From: Saprospiraceae bacterium
Lineage (GTDB): Bacteria; Bacteroidota; Bacteroidia; Chitinophagales; Saprospiraceae
Direction of reading: 5' to 3'
Assembly: GCA_020628645.1 (NCBI GenBank)
Contig: JAHDES010000015.1
Span: forward strand, 39,598 to 103,597
Length of the DNA: 64,000 bases
The position numbers and the translations under genes are program-made. The notes beneath the pieces were generated by a model that worked only from the letters and a program-made list of their open reading frames with translations, was not told the origin of the DNA and did not search any database. Within the stretch, counting starts at the first letter, position 1. Each line of letters begins with the position of its first letter. Positions 18,082-27,414 of the stretch are shown here, piece after piece.

Positions 18082-19491
18082 ATGAATGTCAAAATTCTAT
18101 TTACTCTATTTTGTATAGCTCTTTCTAATACTATAATAGCACAAACAGACCCTTGCTGTGATGAAAATACAGTCTCATCATTAACACAGCTTACCTTTGA
18201 AAATGTACCCACAGATGATCTTACACAAGGACAGGTCTATACTTTATCTACCATAGATCGAGGTTGTCTATCACCACTTCAAGCAACATTTAGCTTTGTA
18301 AGTACAGGTGGAGATATTCCTAGAGTAAACAGAGGGGGAACTTCTCAAGAAGTTCTTACAGTACAATACACTGCCACTGATGGAACTATACTAAGTGGTA
18401 CTTCTGAAGTAACGTACACATTCAATAATGCTGTGGATGTAAGAATTCAATTTGGGAGTAATGATGCAGTAGAATCATTAACGTTTGTTACCCCATACGA
18501 TTTTTATACAACACCAACAGGCTGCGGTGCTTTTGGTGATGGACATGTATTTACTACAAACGGACTGGGTCAGACCGTTTGGCATAATACAAATGATCAA
18601 ACGTGTGCTCAAAATTCTTGCCCTAATGAAGATTGTCATGGAATATTTGAATGGAATGATGTTACATCTATTACCTTGGGATTAAGTGGTACTCGATTGG
18701 CACAAAATCAACAAATTTGGATTAGCGATTATATAGCAGGAACAGATGTTTGTGAAAACTCACCTCGTGAATGTTTGGATGGCATCGATAGTGACGGAGA
18801 TGGACTAACGGATTGTGATGATCCACAATGTCAAGCCATTATGAAGTGTGACCCTTGTTGTGATGAAATTATTGTTACTGACCGTACGCAACTTACCTTT
18901 GGCAGCGTGCCTACAGGCAATATCAATCAAGGACAAAACTATGTATTATCGACAACGGATCGAGGTTGCGTTGATCCTTTAGTTACTAATTTTAGTTTTA
19001 TTAGTACAGGTGGAGATATTCCTAGGCTATCATCAGGCGGAACATCTAATGAAGTTCTTGGTGTAAACTATACCGCTCTCGATGGGACAGTACTGAGTGG
19101 TACATCTCAAGTGACCTACACCTTTAGTGGAGCCGTAGATGTGGAAATTCAATTTCAGAGTAATGATGCAGTAGAATCTGTTACCTTTGTCACACCTTTT
19201 AGTGGTTATGATCCTCCTGTAGGATGTGGTATTTTGGGAGATGGTCATGTGTTTACGACGAATGGTTCTGGTCAAACCGTATGGCATAATACAAATAATG
19301 CTACTTGTAATAATGGTGGATGTGCAACACCAGATTGTAATGGGACATTTCAATGGGAAGGGGTCACTACGCTTGTTTTAGGTTTAAGTGGTACACGATT
19401 AGCACAAAGTCAGCAAATTTGGATTAGCAATTATGTACGAGGTTGGCAAAAAAATACCATGTGCTTACCCATATCGGTTACGAAAAATTAA
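18082..19491 (+). CDS. Secreted protein of two tandem copies of a ~200-residue Cys-containing domain, apparently C-terminally truncated
   Basis: The protein has 469 residues with a signal peptide (1-20, ending IIAQ). The same domain occurs twice (about 24-220 and 255-455). Each copy opens DPCCDE and contains TLSTxDRGC, FxSTGGDIPR, VTYTF, FxSNDAVES, GDGHVFTTNG and a GLSGTRLAQ.QQIWIS ending. The linker has an acidic Ca-binding-like stretch DGIDSDGDGLTDCDDPQC. After the second IWIS the frame runs only YVRGWQKNTMCLPISVTKN and stops, and no T9SS tail follows. A one-frame shift there would give a different short ending (HIGYEKLKVIVK). I infer loss of a C-terminal part, either real or from a sequencing indel in the A-run at 19450-19456. 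Function is unknown. Confidence 0.7.
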   Translation: MNVKILFTLFCIALSNTIIAQTDPCCDENTVSSLTQLTFENVPTDDLTQGQVYTLSTIDRGCLSPLQATFSFVSTGGDIPRVNRGGTSQEVLTVQYTATDGTILSGTSEVTYTFNNAVDVRIQFGSNDAVESLTFVTPYDFYTTPTGCGAFGDGHVFTTNGLGQTVWHNTNDQTCAQNSCPNEDCHGIFEWNDVTSITLGLSGTRLAQNQQIWISDYIAGTDVCENSPRECLDGIDSDGDGLTDCDDPQCQAIMKCDPCCDEIIVTDRTQLTFGSVPTGNINQGQNYVLSTTDRGCVDPLVTNFSFISTGGDIPRLSSGGTSNEVLGVNYTALDGTVLSGTSQVTYTFSGAVDVEIQFQSNDAVESVTFVTPFSGYDPPVGCGILGDGHVFTTNGSGQTVWHNTNNATCNNGGCATPDCNGTFQWEGVTTLVLGLSGTRLAQSQQIWISNYVRGWQKNTMCLPISVTKN

Positions 19492-19546
19492 AAGTAATCG
19501 TAAAATAACTAATGACTAATTATTGATAGTTGAGAAATAGGCGAGG

Positions 19547-21346
19547 TCATTCCATTCCACCTAGTTTCGCTTGATAGCTATATAAACCATCAGCTACCAT
19601 GAGTTCTTGATGTTTCCCTTGTTCTTCGATTTGTCCTTCATCTAAAACATAGATACAATCCACATCTTTGATCGTTGACAAACGGTGGGCAATGATGATA
19701 GACGTACGTCCCACCATCAGTTTATCTAAGGCATCTTGAACGACTCGCTCTGACTCCGTATCCAATGCAGAAGTGGCTTCATCTAAAAGCAAAATACTAG
19801 GATCTTTTAATAAGGCGCGTGCAATGGCAATACGTTGGCGTTGACCGCCTGAAAGTTTTACACCGCGTTCTCCAATGATTGTTTCTAATCCATCTGGAAA
19901 AGATTGGATAAATTCCCAAGAATTGGATTGTTTAGCAGCTTCAATAACTTCCTCTTCTGTAGCATTTTCTCGTCCGTAAAGAATATTTTCTCGAATGGTA
20001 CCACCAAATAAAATAACTTCTTGCGGAACAATAGATAAATTAGAGCGATAAGAAGAAATATTATAATCAAAAATTGATTTGCCATCTACCAAAATTTCTC
20101 CTCCGTCTATATCATAAAATCGAAGTAATAATTGCATGACCGTCGATTTACCCGCGCCACTAGTTCCAACTAAGGCAACCCGTTGTCCAGCTTTTATTTT
20201 GAGGTTTAAGCCTTTTAATACTTCTACATCCTTACGAGATGGGTAGGAAAATTGTACATTCTTAAATTCTACTTCGCCACTAAAACGCCCAACTTCCATT
20301 CCTTCTAAATCACTAATTTCCACTTCATTATCCATATTCAAAATCTCGCGAATTCGTTCTGTCGCCCCTACAGCCCCTACAAGTTCGGTATAGAAATTTC
20401 CAAGACCACCAATAGCTGCACCAATCGTCAAGGTATAACCAACAAAGGCCAGAATATCACCTGATAATAAATCACCATTTTGAAGCATTAAGGCAGCTTG
20501 CCAAATGATATAACAAATTGCTCCAAATAAAATCGTTACAATAAAGACAGAAAATATCGCTCGCCCTCGCGCAAATTTCATGGCAACAGCTACAATATCA
20601 TCATTTGAGTTGCGGTATTTATTGACTTGAAACAACTCGTTTGTAAATGCCTTGATAACTTGAATAGTCTGCACCGACTCACTCAAAATAATATTAGAAT
20701 CAGCAATGGCTTTTTGACGTTGTTTAGAAAGCTTCCGAATATATCGTCCAAAAAAGAAAGCTGCCACCACTACTACTGGAAAGGAGGATAGCATAATTAA
20801 AGTCAATTTTGGACTAGTAAAGAACAGCAAAACTATACTTCCGATCAAGATGACGACCTGTCGAGTGATTTCCGCTAAAACGATGGAGAAGGTGTTGTAC
20901 AGTCGTTCTACATCCGCCGTTAAACGACTAATCAATTCTCCAGATTTGTTTTGCTCAAAAAAGGTAATGGGTAAACTGACAATTTTTTGATACAACGCTT
21001 TTCGAATATCAGCAGTACCGTTTTCACTAGCATGGGCAAACAAGGTAACTCGAAAATAAGAAACGAACCCTTGAATGATCAATATACCTATAATTATAAC
21101 TCCAAATTGAGACAATGAAAAATCATAAGGTACTTCAGCCCCATCAGCAGAATTGACCATCCATTTGAAAAGGGTAAAAAAGGAAAGAAAAACAACACTA
21201 GAAATAAATAGCAAAAACATCCCTACAATCAAATACCATTTGTAGGGAGCAATATACTGGAATATCTTCATTGCTTCGAGAATATTTTCTCGACTCAATT
21301 TCGTTTTTTCTTCTTCTTGAATATTATTAGTAGAGCCTCTTGCCAT
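19547..21346 (-). CDS. ABC transporter, fused permease and ATPase (MsbA/LmrA-like half-transporter)
   Basis: This 599-residue half-transporter forms a homodimer in the inner membrane. Six transmembrane helices lie within about 35-320 (for example WYLIVGMFLLFISSVVFLSF). The nucleotide-binding domain (about 360-595) has Walker A GTSGAGKST, Q-loop VPQEVILF, signature LSGGQRQRIA, Walker B ILLLDEATSALD and H-loop AHRLST. All catalytic motifs are intact, so it is expected to be active in exporting a lipid, peptide or drug. Substrate cannot be read from sequence. It stands alone, and divergently from the M20 hydrolase gene. A terminator-like hairpin lies in its own leader (see 21470-21497). Confidence 0.9.
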   Translation of the reverse strand: MARGSTNNIQEEEKTKLSRENILEAMKIFQYIAPYKWYLIVGMFLLFISSVVFLSFFTLFKWMVNSADGAEVPYDFSLSQFGVIIIGILIIQGFVSYFRVTLFAHASENGTADIRKALYQKIVSLPITFFEQNKSGELISRLTADVERLYNTFSIVLAEITRQVVILIGSIVLLFFTSPKLTLIMLSSFPVVVVAAFFFGRYIRKLSKQRQKAIADSNIILSESVQTIQVIKAFTNELFQVNKYRNSNDDIVAVAMKFARGRAIFSVFIVTILFGAICYIIWQAALMLQNGDLLSGDILAFVGYTLTIGAAIGGLGNFYTELVGAVGATERIREILNMDNEVEISDLEGMEVGRFSGEVEFKNVQFSYPSRKDVEVLKGLNLKIKAGQRVALVGTSGAGKSTVMQLLLRFYDIDGGEILVDGKSIFDYNISSYRSNLSIVPQEVILFGGTIRENILYGRENATEEEVIEAAKQSNSWEFIQSFPDGLETIIGERGVKLSGGQRQRIAIARALLKDPSILLLDEATSALDTESERVVQDALDKLMVGRTSIIIAHRLSTIKDVDCIYVLDEGQIEEQGKHQELMVADGLYSYQAKLGGME

Positions 21347-21774
21347 GATGGATATATAATGCTATTGCTCAAATGGTTGTGATTATTCGACTAAAATTAG
21401 ATCGAAGGTTACAAAGATAGGTTTATTTTAAGGCTAAGGTAAAGTAAGAGATGTCCTTTGTGTGTAAAAAAAGCCCCTTCACTTTGGAAGGGGCTTTGAG
21501 AAGGTCTTGACCTTCAATCATACTAACCCAATTTTGATATCTTAATATATTTTAAAGTCATTTTACCTAGTAAATTACTAGATAAATGAACTGTTCATTC
21601 ATAAAATTTGGTGGATTATGCTCAAGGCATCCCAATGTGTATTTGGGATAATTTGTTGTAGGAATCTTACAAAAATTAACAATTTATTAATCTTGCAAAA
21701 TCATAATCGAAACGTCTTAAAAGAATAATGTGCTGTCTGATAATTCATTTTTTTTCCTATTTTAACAAAAAAAA
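21347..21774. other. Divergent intergenic region with several hairpins
   Basis: This 428-base stretch between the ABC gene (minus) and the M20 gene (plus) has no convincing gene. It holds the terminator at 21470-21497, a hairpin at 21500-21515, and a plus-strand hairpin ATCCCAA/TTGGGAT at 21629-21649. The left arm of that last hairpin could instead pair with GGATTATGC just upstream. Confidence 0.5.
21470..21497 (-). terminator. Minus-strand intrinsic terminator in the leader of the ABC transporter
   Basis: An 11-bp stem (AAAGCCCCTTC at 21470-21480, GAAGGGGCTTT at 21487-21497) is followed on the minus strand by a run of seven T. It points toward the ABC gene starting at 21346, with no minus-strand gene upstream, so it ends a leader or small RNA and not a coding gene. 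A 7-bp hairpin GAAGGTC-GACCTTC sits just before it (21500-21515). Confidence 0.7.
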
Positions 21775-23100
21775 ATGATGAAACGACTACCAATACTGCT
21801 ATTTTGTACTGCTTTTTCTTTACAAATACTGGCACAAGATGCTCTAAATCAATATTTTGAGAAAAGTATCCAAAAGAATTATTCTTATTTAGAGAAAATC
21901 TATAAAAATTTACACCAACATCCAGAATTATCTTTCCAAGAAGAAAAAACTTCCCAAAAATTAGCTACTGAATTACGTACTTGGGGCTACGAAGTTACTG
22001 AAAAAATAGGAGGTTTTGGGATTGTCGGCGTACTCAAAAATGGAGAAGGCCCCACCGTACTTATTCGTGCTGATATGGATGCCTTGCCCATCAAAGAAGA
22101 AACGAATCTTGCTTATGCCAGCACTGTCAGTACCAACGATATTACAGGAGATCATGTCCCTGTAATGCATGCTTGTGGACATGATATGCATATGACGGTA
22201 TGGTTAGGAACGGCACATGCTTTAGCAACGAACAAAAAAAACTGGTCGGGAACAGTAGTATTTATCGGACAACCAGCAGAAGAACGCTCAGGTGGAGCAA
22301 AAGCAATGCTTAAAGATGGCTTGTATGAGCAATTCCCTCAACCTGATTATGCCATTGCCTTACATGTTAGTGCAAATCTCCCCGCAGGTACCATTGGCTA
22401 TTGTCCTGAATATGCTATGGCAAATGTTGATATGCTCAATATTACTATTTACGGCGAAGGAGGGCATGGCGCTTATCCACATACGACCATCGATCCAATT
22501 GTGGTTGCCGCGAAATTAATTTTAGATTTACAAACCATTGTTAGTCGAGAAGTTTCTCCACTTGATCCTGCGGTGGTTACCGTAGGTTCTATTCATGGTG
22601 GTGCAAAGGGAAATGTTATTCCGAATGAAGTGGAATTAAAATTAACCATGCGCTCTTATTCGGATGAAGTACGTGATTTATTAATCAAACGGATTGAAGA
22701 AAAGTGCATAGCAGCGGCAGAATCGGCAGATTTGCATAAAGAATTATATCCTAAAGTAGAATTACTTAATGAATTTACTCCTTCTCTTTATAATGATCCT
22801 TCTCTTACGGAACGAATGGCAAACGTATTTATACAAACGATCGGTGCGGAAAATGTAAAAGAAGTACCACCTGTGATGGCAGGCGAAGATTTTGGTCGTT
22901 ATGGACGTACCGAAGAAGATGTCCCCATCATGCTTTATTGGTTAGGAGCGGTTGATCCTGTTAAAGTAGAAGAAGCTGCGCGAACAGAAATGCCTTTACC
23001 TTCTTTGCATTCTTCGAAATTTGCACCCTTACCAGAACCAACGATCAAAACAGGCGTTCGTTCGATGACAGCAGCCGTTTTACATTTATTGAAAGGGTAG
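21775..23100 (+). CDS. M20 family amidohydrolase (hippurate/IAA-amino-acid hydrolase type), exported
   Basis: This 441-residue metallopeptidase-like hydrolase carries a signal peptide (1-21, ending QILAQ). It cleaves N-acyl amino acids or similar amides with a two-metal centre. Family motifs are present: HPELSFQEEKTS near 49, IRADMDALPIKEE near 97, the metal site HACGHDMH near 134, GQPAEE (catalytic Glu) near 165, the dimerisation insert, and AGEDFGRY near 365. Length fits the family (about 390-440 plus signal). The start is either of two adjacent ATGs at 21775 or 21778. The next gene converges on it. Confidence 0.9.
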   Translation: MMKRLPILLFCTAFSLQILAQDALNQYFEKSIQKNYSYLEKIYKNLHQHPELSFQEEKTSQKLATELRTWGYEVTEKIGGFGIVGVLKNGEGPTVLIRADMDALPIKEETNLAYASTVSTNDITGDHVPVMHACGHDMHMTVWLGTAHALATNKKNWSGTVVFIGQPAEERSGGAKAMLKDGLYEQFPQPDYAIALHVSANLPAGTIGYCPEYAMANVDMLNITIYGEGGHGAYPHTTIDPIVVAAKLILDLQTIVSREVSPLDPAVVTVGSIHGGAKGNVIPNEVELKLTMRSYSDEVRDLLIKRIEEKCIAAAESADLHKELYPKVELLNEFTPSLYNDPSLTERMANVFIQTIGAENVKEVPPVMAGEDFGRYGRTEEDVPIMLYWLGAVDPVKVEEAARTEMPLPSLHSSKFAPLPEPTIKTGVRSMTAAVLHLLKG

Positions 23101-23148
23101 TGATTTTTAAGGCACACGGAGTAAATTTATTCGTGCCCCACTACTAAA

Positions 23149-25467
23149 TTATATTTTACCTTCAAATAAATGAGTAAATATATCAACTACCTCCGCTACA
23201 GCTAAATGAGGTTGTAAGGCTGTATCGGAAATTCCAGATACGACTCTAGAAATATCATGATCTACTTTGCCTGCTTGACTCCATGTGTGTTGAGCAGGCG
23301 CAGATAGATAGGCAGAGAAATTATGATGCCCTGAACCTGGGCGTTCTCCAATGACATGAATAATGCCTTTTGATGTTTGAGAAGTCGCTTCACCAAATAA
23401 AATTTCACCACACTGATAACCTGCGCGTACCCGACCATGCGTGATCAAAAGATGCTCTTTTGCTACGGTATAGCTTTTTTCGTTTAGTGCCTTTTGTAAA
23501 AGGTCTAAAAAAGGAAGCACATGCCCTTCATCCATAATTGCTTTAGCATTTAAACCATCTGAAATCAGTATTTGAACATCAGGAATGTTATTGCCCCAAC
23601 TTTCGCGTACCTTTTCTAAAGCTTGTCGTGAATATGTATTGAGTTGTTCTCCAGAAGATGGATGATAGACATAATCTTTTCTGTCCTTAGATTGTGTTTG
23701 AATAGGAAAAATATTCGGAATTTGTTGGATAAATACAGGATTCAAACTGGTCCACAAACTAACTTTTGCATCTTCGTATAAATACCGAATTTCTTGATCT
23801 AAAGCAGGCGAAAGATCCCAATAATTTTCTCCATATCCTTCAGCAATGGGTACGCCACGCTCTCGAACTTCTTTAATAACCTGTCGTCCTTCTTCGTAAA
23901 TAGCAGCTTTGGTTCGAGTATCGTTTTTTGCGCGTTTGTATTGATAATATACCCAAAGCGGATCGCCGAAATGCTCTGTTGGTTGCCCATTTTGATCAAT
24001 GATTTGTAGTTTTTGAAAGAATGCCCACATCGCATCATTGACTTTATAGCCAAATTGCTCCCGTATTTTGACATGATTATTAAAAGCTGTGGTCAAATAA
24101 CTGAGCATCGGATCATTCTTCGTTGGTAAAGCCATTAAATAAGCAGGATTGGCAGGCATGACTTGTTCAATACACCAGTCTAAATCATCTAAAGTAACAT
24201 CCATGTGAAGGGTAGAACAAATATCAAGACCAATGGTCAATCCATGCAATTTTCCCATGACGGTATCTTCCAGACAACAGCGCACCAATTGTTCTTTTGT
24301 CTTAAATACTTCTGGACCAATAAATCCTGCTACATCATTTACATGTACCCAAGGGGCTTTTTCTGGTGGATGTCCTTGACTCAAGCTTTGTTTTAAAGCA
24401 CGAATAAAGCCATACTTACGCGATTCATGAATGACCATATCAAAGCCTTCTCCATGTCCATTCGTAAAATCGGCTCCTTGCCCAGTTTCTGCATACAAAC
24501 CATATCGTCCTGTTCTATTGGAAAGATGATCGTACATTTTATCAATCGTTACATCAAAAGTTTGATTGGCTTTTACAGTGCCCGCTAAACTTTGAAACCA
24601 TATTCCTGTGGTGCCTACTTGTCCTTTTTCTACTTCTGCTTGTACATCAATATGCGATAAAACACAATTAGGAATGATGTCTTCCAAGCCAAAAGTAGTA
24701 ATGATATCAAATAAAGCGCTTTCTATTCGAGCCACAGATGTTGTGGTGCTAGAAACGGGATTTGTTCCTAAAACTAAATCACCTACAGCATACGACCAAC
24801 CACAAAACACTTGCATTCGGATGTCGTCAATATTATCGGTAGGGGAGTTGGGTTGTATTCTTGCACCCATATATCCTTTGCTTCCTATTTGACTTCCAGG
24901 GAGCGGATTAAAGATCTTTTGTCCAACTGCAATCAACTCTTGATTGCTCATTAATTTGACGACACATCCAATTACATCACTAGATAAGAGTGGCATAATT
25001 TTCTTGACCTCCGCTTCTTCTTGCGTTAAAATATAATTTTTGAGTGTTCCGATTGTCCAATCTTCAATCGTCTCATTATTTGAGGTTGTTGCTAAAATTA
25101 AATCATATAATTCATCTTGAAACAAAGGATGTTCATCTATTGCTCTAATAGTTGTATTACTTAAAAGTTGTCGTGCAAACTGTCGTTCAATATCATCTTT
25201 TGCAGCGACTTTTAAGGTAGCATCCCCTTCTTTGAAAGGATTTGCTGCTCCGATTAACTGTCGATAATGCGTTTGATTAAAACGACCATGCATTCGTTGA
25301 AGATATTGAAGGATGCCTTCGCCTTTTTCTTGTGGAATAGGATTGGGATTTGAGGTCATTTGTTCTTTTTTAGGTGTTAAGGATAAAGGATGGCAAGCAT
25401 TAAGAACTAGGGCAGAAGCTGCTAAACTTGCGCGCTGAAGGAATCGTTTACGGTTCATTTTCTTCAT
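23149..25467 (-). CDS. eutBC: Fused EutB-EutC ethanolamine ammonia-lyase with an export/lipoprotein signal
   Basis: This 772-residue single chain covers both subunits of the adenosylcobalamin-dependent enzyme that splits ethanolamine into acetaldehyde and ammonia. EutB occupies about 55-520 and keeps substrate-site segments RIQPNSPTDN, GTNPVSSTTTS, ETGQGADFTNGHGEG and LEDTVMGKLHGLT. EutC occupies about 620-770, with ILISDGLNAKAI, GRVRAGYQCGEILFGE and GERPGSGHHNFSAYL. The N-terminus MNRKRFLQRASLAASALVLNAC resembles a Tat signal with a lipobox (LNAC, Cys25), unexpected for a normally cytoplasmic or microcompartment enzyme. No eut shell genes, EutA reactivase or cobalamin riboswitch is nearby. 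The frame is intact throughout. Confidence 0.88.
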   Translation of the reverse strand: MKKMNRKRFLQRASLAASALVLNACHPLSLTPKKEQMTSNPNPIPQEKGEGILQYLQRMHGRFNQTHYRQLIGAANPFKEGDATLKVAAKDDIERQFARQLLSNTTIRAIDEHPLFQDELYDLILATTSNNETIEDWTIGTLKNYILTQEEAEVKKIMPLLSSDVIGCVVKLMSNQELIAVGQKIFNPLPGSQIGSKGYMGARIQPNSPTDNIDDIRMQVFCGWSYAVGDLVLGTNPVSSTTTSVARIESALFDIITTFGLEDIIPNCVLSHIDVQAEVEKGQVGTTGIWFQSLAGTVKANQTFDVTIDKMYDHLSNRTGRYGLYAETGQGADFTNGHGEGFDMVIHESRKYGFIRALKQSLSQGHPPEKAPWVHVNDVAGFIGPEVFKTKEQLVRCCLEDTVMGKLHGLTIGLDICSTLHMDVTLDDLDWCIEQVMPANPAYLMALPTKNDPMLSYLTTAFNNHVKIREQFGYKVNDAMWAFFQKLQIIDQNGQPTEHFGDPLWVYYQYKRAKNDTRTKAAIYEEGRQVIKEVRERGVPIAEGYGENYWDLSPALDQEIRYLYEDAKVSLWTSLNPVFIQQIPNIFPIQTQSKDRKDYVYHPSSGEQLNTYSRQALEKVRESWGNNIPDVQILISDGLNAKAIMDEGHVLPFLDLLQKALNEKSYTVAKEHLLITHGRVRAGYQCGEILFGEATSQTSKGIIHVIGERPGSGHHNFSAYLSAPAQHTWSQAGKVDHDISRVVSGISDTALQPHLAVAEVVDIFTHLFEGKI

Positions 25468-25665
25468 AAAAGACAGTTTAACGATTAGATGAATAGTGTA
25501 GAACTTTTGTGAAAAACTTTCTGGGAAATGGATTATATCCTAATATATTAATTTTTGAGTAAATTAAGAGGAGCGGAGGTGAAGAAATAGAGCTTTTGTA
25601 TAGTTTTATAGTGCTAAAAGCAAAAAATGTATCTATAGGAAAATCCAATGTATACTTTTAGATTT

Positions 25666-26034
25666 CTATACTATAGGAATTAAGAACAAAATAGTACCAA
25701 GTAGAAATACTGCGGTCAAGAGATGTACTTTGATATGATTGATGTTTATAAAAATAAATTGTTCAATGGTTCTACCTAACCAAAACAATGAACATCCTAT
25801 CATAAATGCCTTTCCTAGGGTTGTTGTTACTAATTCTTCTGGAAAATAGAAACACATGAATGCGATAAAAAAGAATAAATAAATCAATCTCAAATTCATG
25901 ATTTGCATAATGGCTTGATTAGCAAAAGACAACTTTTGTAAATCTTTTTGCCAAGCAAAGAGTTTCCAAAATAGTATATGGAAAATGGCTAATAGAACTG
26001 AAAAAAATCCGCAAGCGTAAACAATAGTAATCAT
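25666..26034 (-). CDS. Small four-helix membrane protein in a Crp-linked operon
   Basis: The protein has 122 residues and four predicted transmembrane helices (about 5-25, 48-65, 72-90, 100-120). I recognise no family. It starts 12 bases after the stop of the cytochrome b-like gene 26047-26652, so the two are almost certainly co-transcribed. The context suggests a membrane partner or maturation factor for that protein. There is no signal peptide. Conserved His residues are few (HILFW, HIKVH), and any heme role is speculative. Confidence 0.65.
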   Translation of the reverse strand: MITIVYACGFFSVLLAIFHILFWKLFAWQKDLQKLSFANQAIMQIMNLRLIYLFFFIAFMCFYFPEELVTTTLGKAFMIGCSLFWLGRTIEQFIFININHIKVHLLTAVFLLGTILFLIPIV

Positions 26035-26046
26035 GATTGTTAGAAT

Positions 26047-26652
26047 TTAGTAGATATTATATTCTTCTGGAATGTCAACAGGATAAAAGCCTCCAGTAAA
26101 GGTGTATAAAATGAGGATGGATACAGCGAAAAAGAAAAGTAGAATCAACCAAAACTGAATACTCGCATTTATTTCACTGGTATAAATACTCATTTTTTCT
26201 CGGTGTATGCTTGCAAGATGCATCCCAAAAGCCAAAATGCCTAGAAAGTAATAGGGGATAAAGTAAAATAACATAGGTTTCTGAACCACTACGTTTGCCG
26301 CAAAATAAAAGTTCGTATCCAACTGATGATAAAGCCGTAATCCAATCGTCGCTGAAATGTGCTGAAGAATAAATAAACCCAAAACTAATCCCGAATACAT
26401 TTTTAGTTGTTCAAGAACAGATTTGTATTTCTTTTTTCGGAGTCGAAGGAATAGCTGTATACCTGTGATGCTTTGAAAAACGAAAGCACTCACCAAAATA
26501 AATTCTACAATTGGTATTCTATAAACTTTCCGAAGGGCATCTAAAATGGATTGATGGGTAGAGATTCCAAATATTGCCATGCTGTGATTAAACAAATGGG
26601 CTATAACAAAAATGGCAACTAATATTCCTGTAATTCGATGTAAAGATTTCAT
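26047..26652 (-). CDS. Cytochrome b/SdhC-like membrane protein
   Basis: The protein has 201 residues and five or so transmembrane helices. The first reads LHRITGILVAIFVIAHLFNHSMAI, the arrangement seen in succinate dehydrogenase/fumarate reductase cytochrome b anchors. More buried His residues occur at LQHISATIG and GMHLASIH, suitable as heme b ligands. No flavoprotein or iron-sulfur subunit is adjacent, so this is not a complete Sdh operon. A perfect FNR-type palindrome lies 35-48 bases upstream of the ATG (26687-26700), directly after the Crp/Fnr regulator gene. Expression is therefore likely controlled by that regulator. The SdhC link is by motif only. Confidence 0.65.
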   Translation of the reverse strand: MKSLHRITGILVAIFVIAHLFNHSMAIFGISTHQSILDALRKVYRIPIVEFILVSAFVFQSITGIQLFLRLRKKKYKSVLEQLKMYSGLVLGLFILQHISATIGLRLYHQLDTNFYFAANVVVQKPMLFYFIPYYFLGILAFGMHLASIHREKMSIYTSEINASIQFWLILLFFFAVSILILYTFTGGFYPVDIPEEYNIY

Positions 26653-26686
26653 ACACCAAAGGTAGAAGGAGCAGTTTAGAAAAAGT

Positions 26687-26700
26687 TTGATCTAGATCAA
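26687..26700. promoter_or_regulatory. Perfect FNR/Crp-type operator
   Basis: The sequence TTGATCTAGATCAA is a 14-bp perfect palindrome matching the TTGAT-N4-ATCAA consensus of FNR-type regulators. It overlaps the last codons and stop of the Crp/Fnr gene and lies 35-48 bases before the start of the cytochrome b-like gene. Confidence 0.7.
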
Positions 26701-27278
26701 GTTTTCAATCGCTTTGCCCGAATTCGACTGAGTGTTTCCAAACTGATGCCGAGGTAGGAGGCAATGTGTATTAAAGGAACTCGGAGTTCGATATTAGGTC
26801 TTTTCTGTAAAAGATTAATGTATTTCTGATGGGCAGTTTCAAATTGTAAAGACACAATACGTTCTTGTAAATGCAACATTGTTTGTGTAGTAGAGATGGT
26901 TCCAAGCCGTTCAAATGCGCGATATTTTTCGGATAAATAGGCAATAGACTCTTTTGAAATTTCTAGCAAAATAGAGGGCTCAATAGCTTCTATAAAATGT
27001 GGACTTGGTATTTCGTTGAAATAACTTTGTATGGCACAAATAAATTCATTTTCAAAAGCGAACCAATCCGTTATATCTTTTCCTTCTTTTAAATAATAAG
27101 CACGCATTGCACCTTGGCTCACAAAATACATTTTATTACTTATTTGATCTTGATGAACGATTATTTCTTTTTTGGCGACTTGTTTGAGGATAGCATTTGA
27201 ATATAATTCTTCTTTACAAGCGCTAGGTAACTCATAAATGCTTGTGCTAAACGTTTCTATGATGGTACGTTTATTCAT
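26697..27278 (-). CDS. Crp/Fnr family transcriptional regulator
   Basis: The protein has 193 residues. The N-terminal cyclic-nucleotide-binding-type beta barrel (about 30-120) includes IIVHQDQISNKMYFVSQG and FICAIQSYF. The dimer helix is about 120-145. The C-terminal winged helix has a recognition segment YLGISLETLSRIRAKR. It carries the E-xx-SR pattern (Glu-Thr-Leu-Ser-Arg), which in FNR and Crp reads TTGA/TGTGA half-sites and fits the TTGAT palindrome found at its own 3' end. There is no cluster of N-terminal cysteines, so an FNR-type iron-sulfur sensor is unlikely and the effector is unknown. Its immediate downstream neighbours are two membrane protein genes. Confidence 0.9.
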   Translation of the reverse strand: MNKRTIIETFSTSIYELPSACKEELYSNAILKQVAKKEIIVHQDQISNKMYFVSQGAMRAYYLKEGKDITDWFAFENEFICAIQSYFNEIPSPHFIEAIEPSILLEISKESIAYLSEKYRAFERLGTISTTQTMLHLQERIVSLQFETAHQKYINLLQKRPNIELRVPLIHIASYLGISLETLSRIRAKRLKT

Positions 27279-27414
27279 AAGCTATCTTGTACATGAAACG
27301 AGCATGATATTTATTAAACATAAATAACACATAAGGGTATGATTAAACTAATCGTAAGACGACTTGGAGTCGGCTCACGACAATAATTTAAACATATGAA
27401 AAATATTTAGTTTT

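Noticed and set aside
23149..25665. Cobalamin riboswitch before the EutBC gene
   Set aside because: No B12-box-like sequence or suitable structure was seen in the 200 bases upstream.
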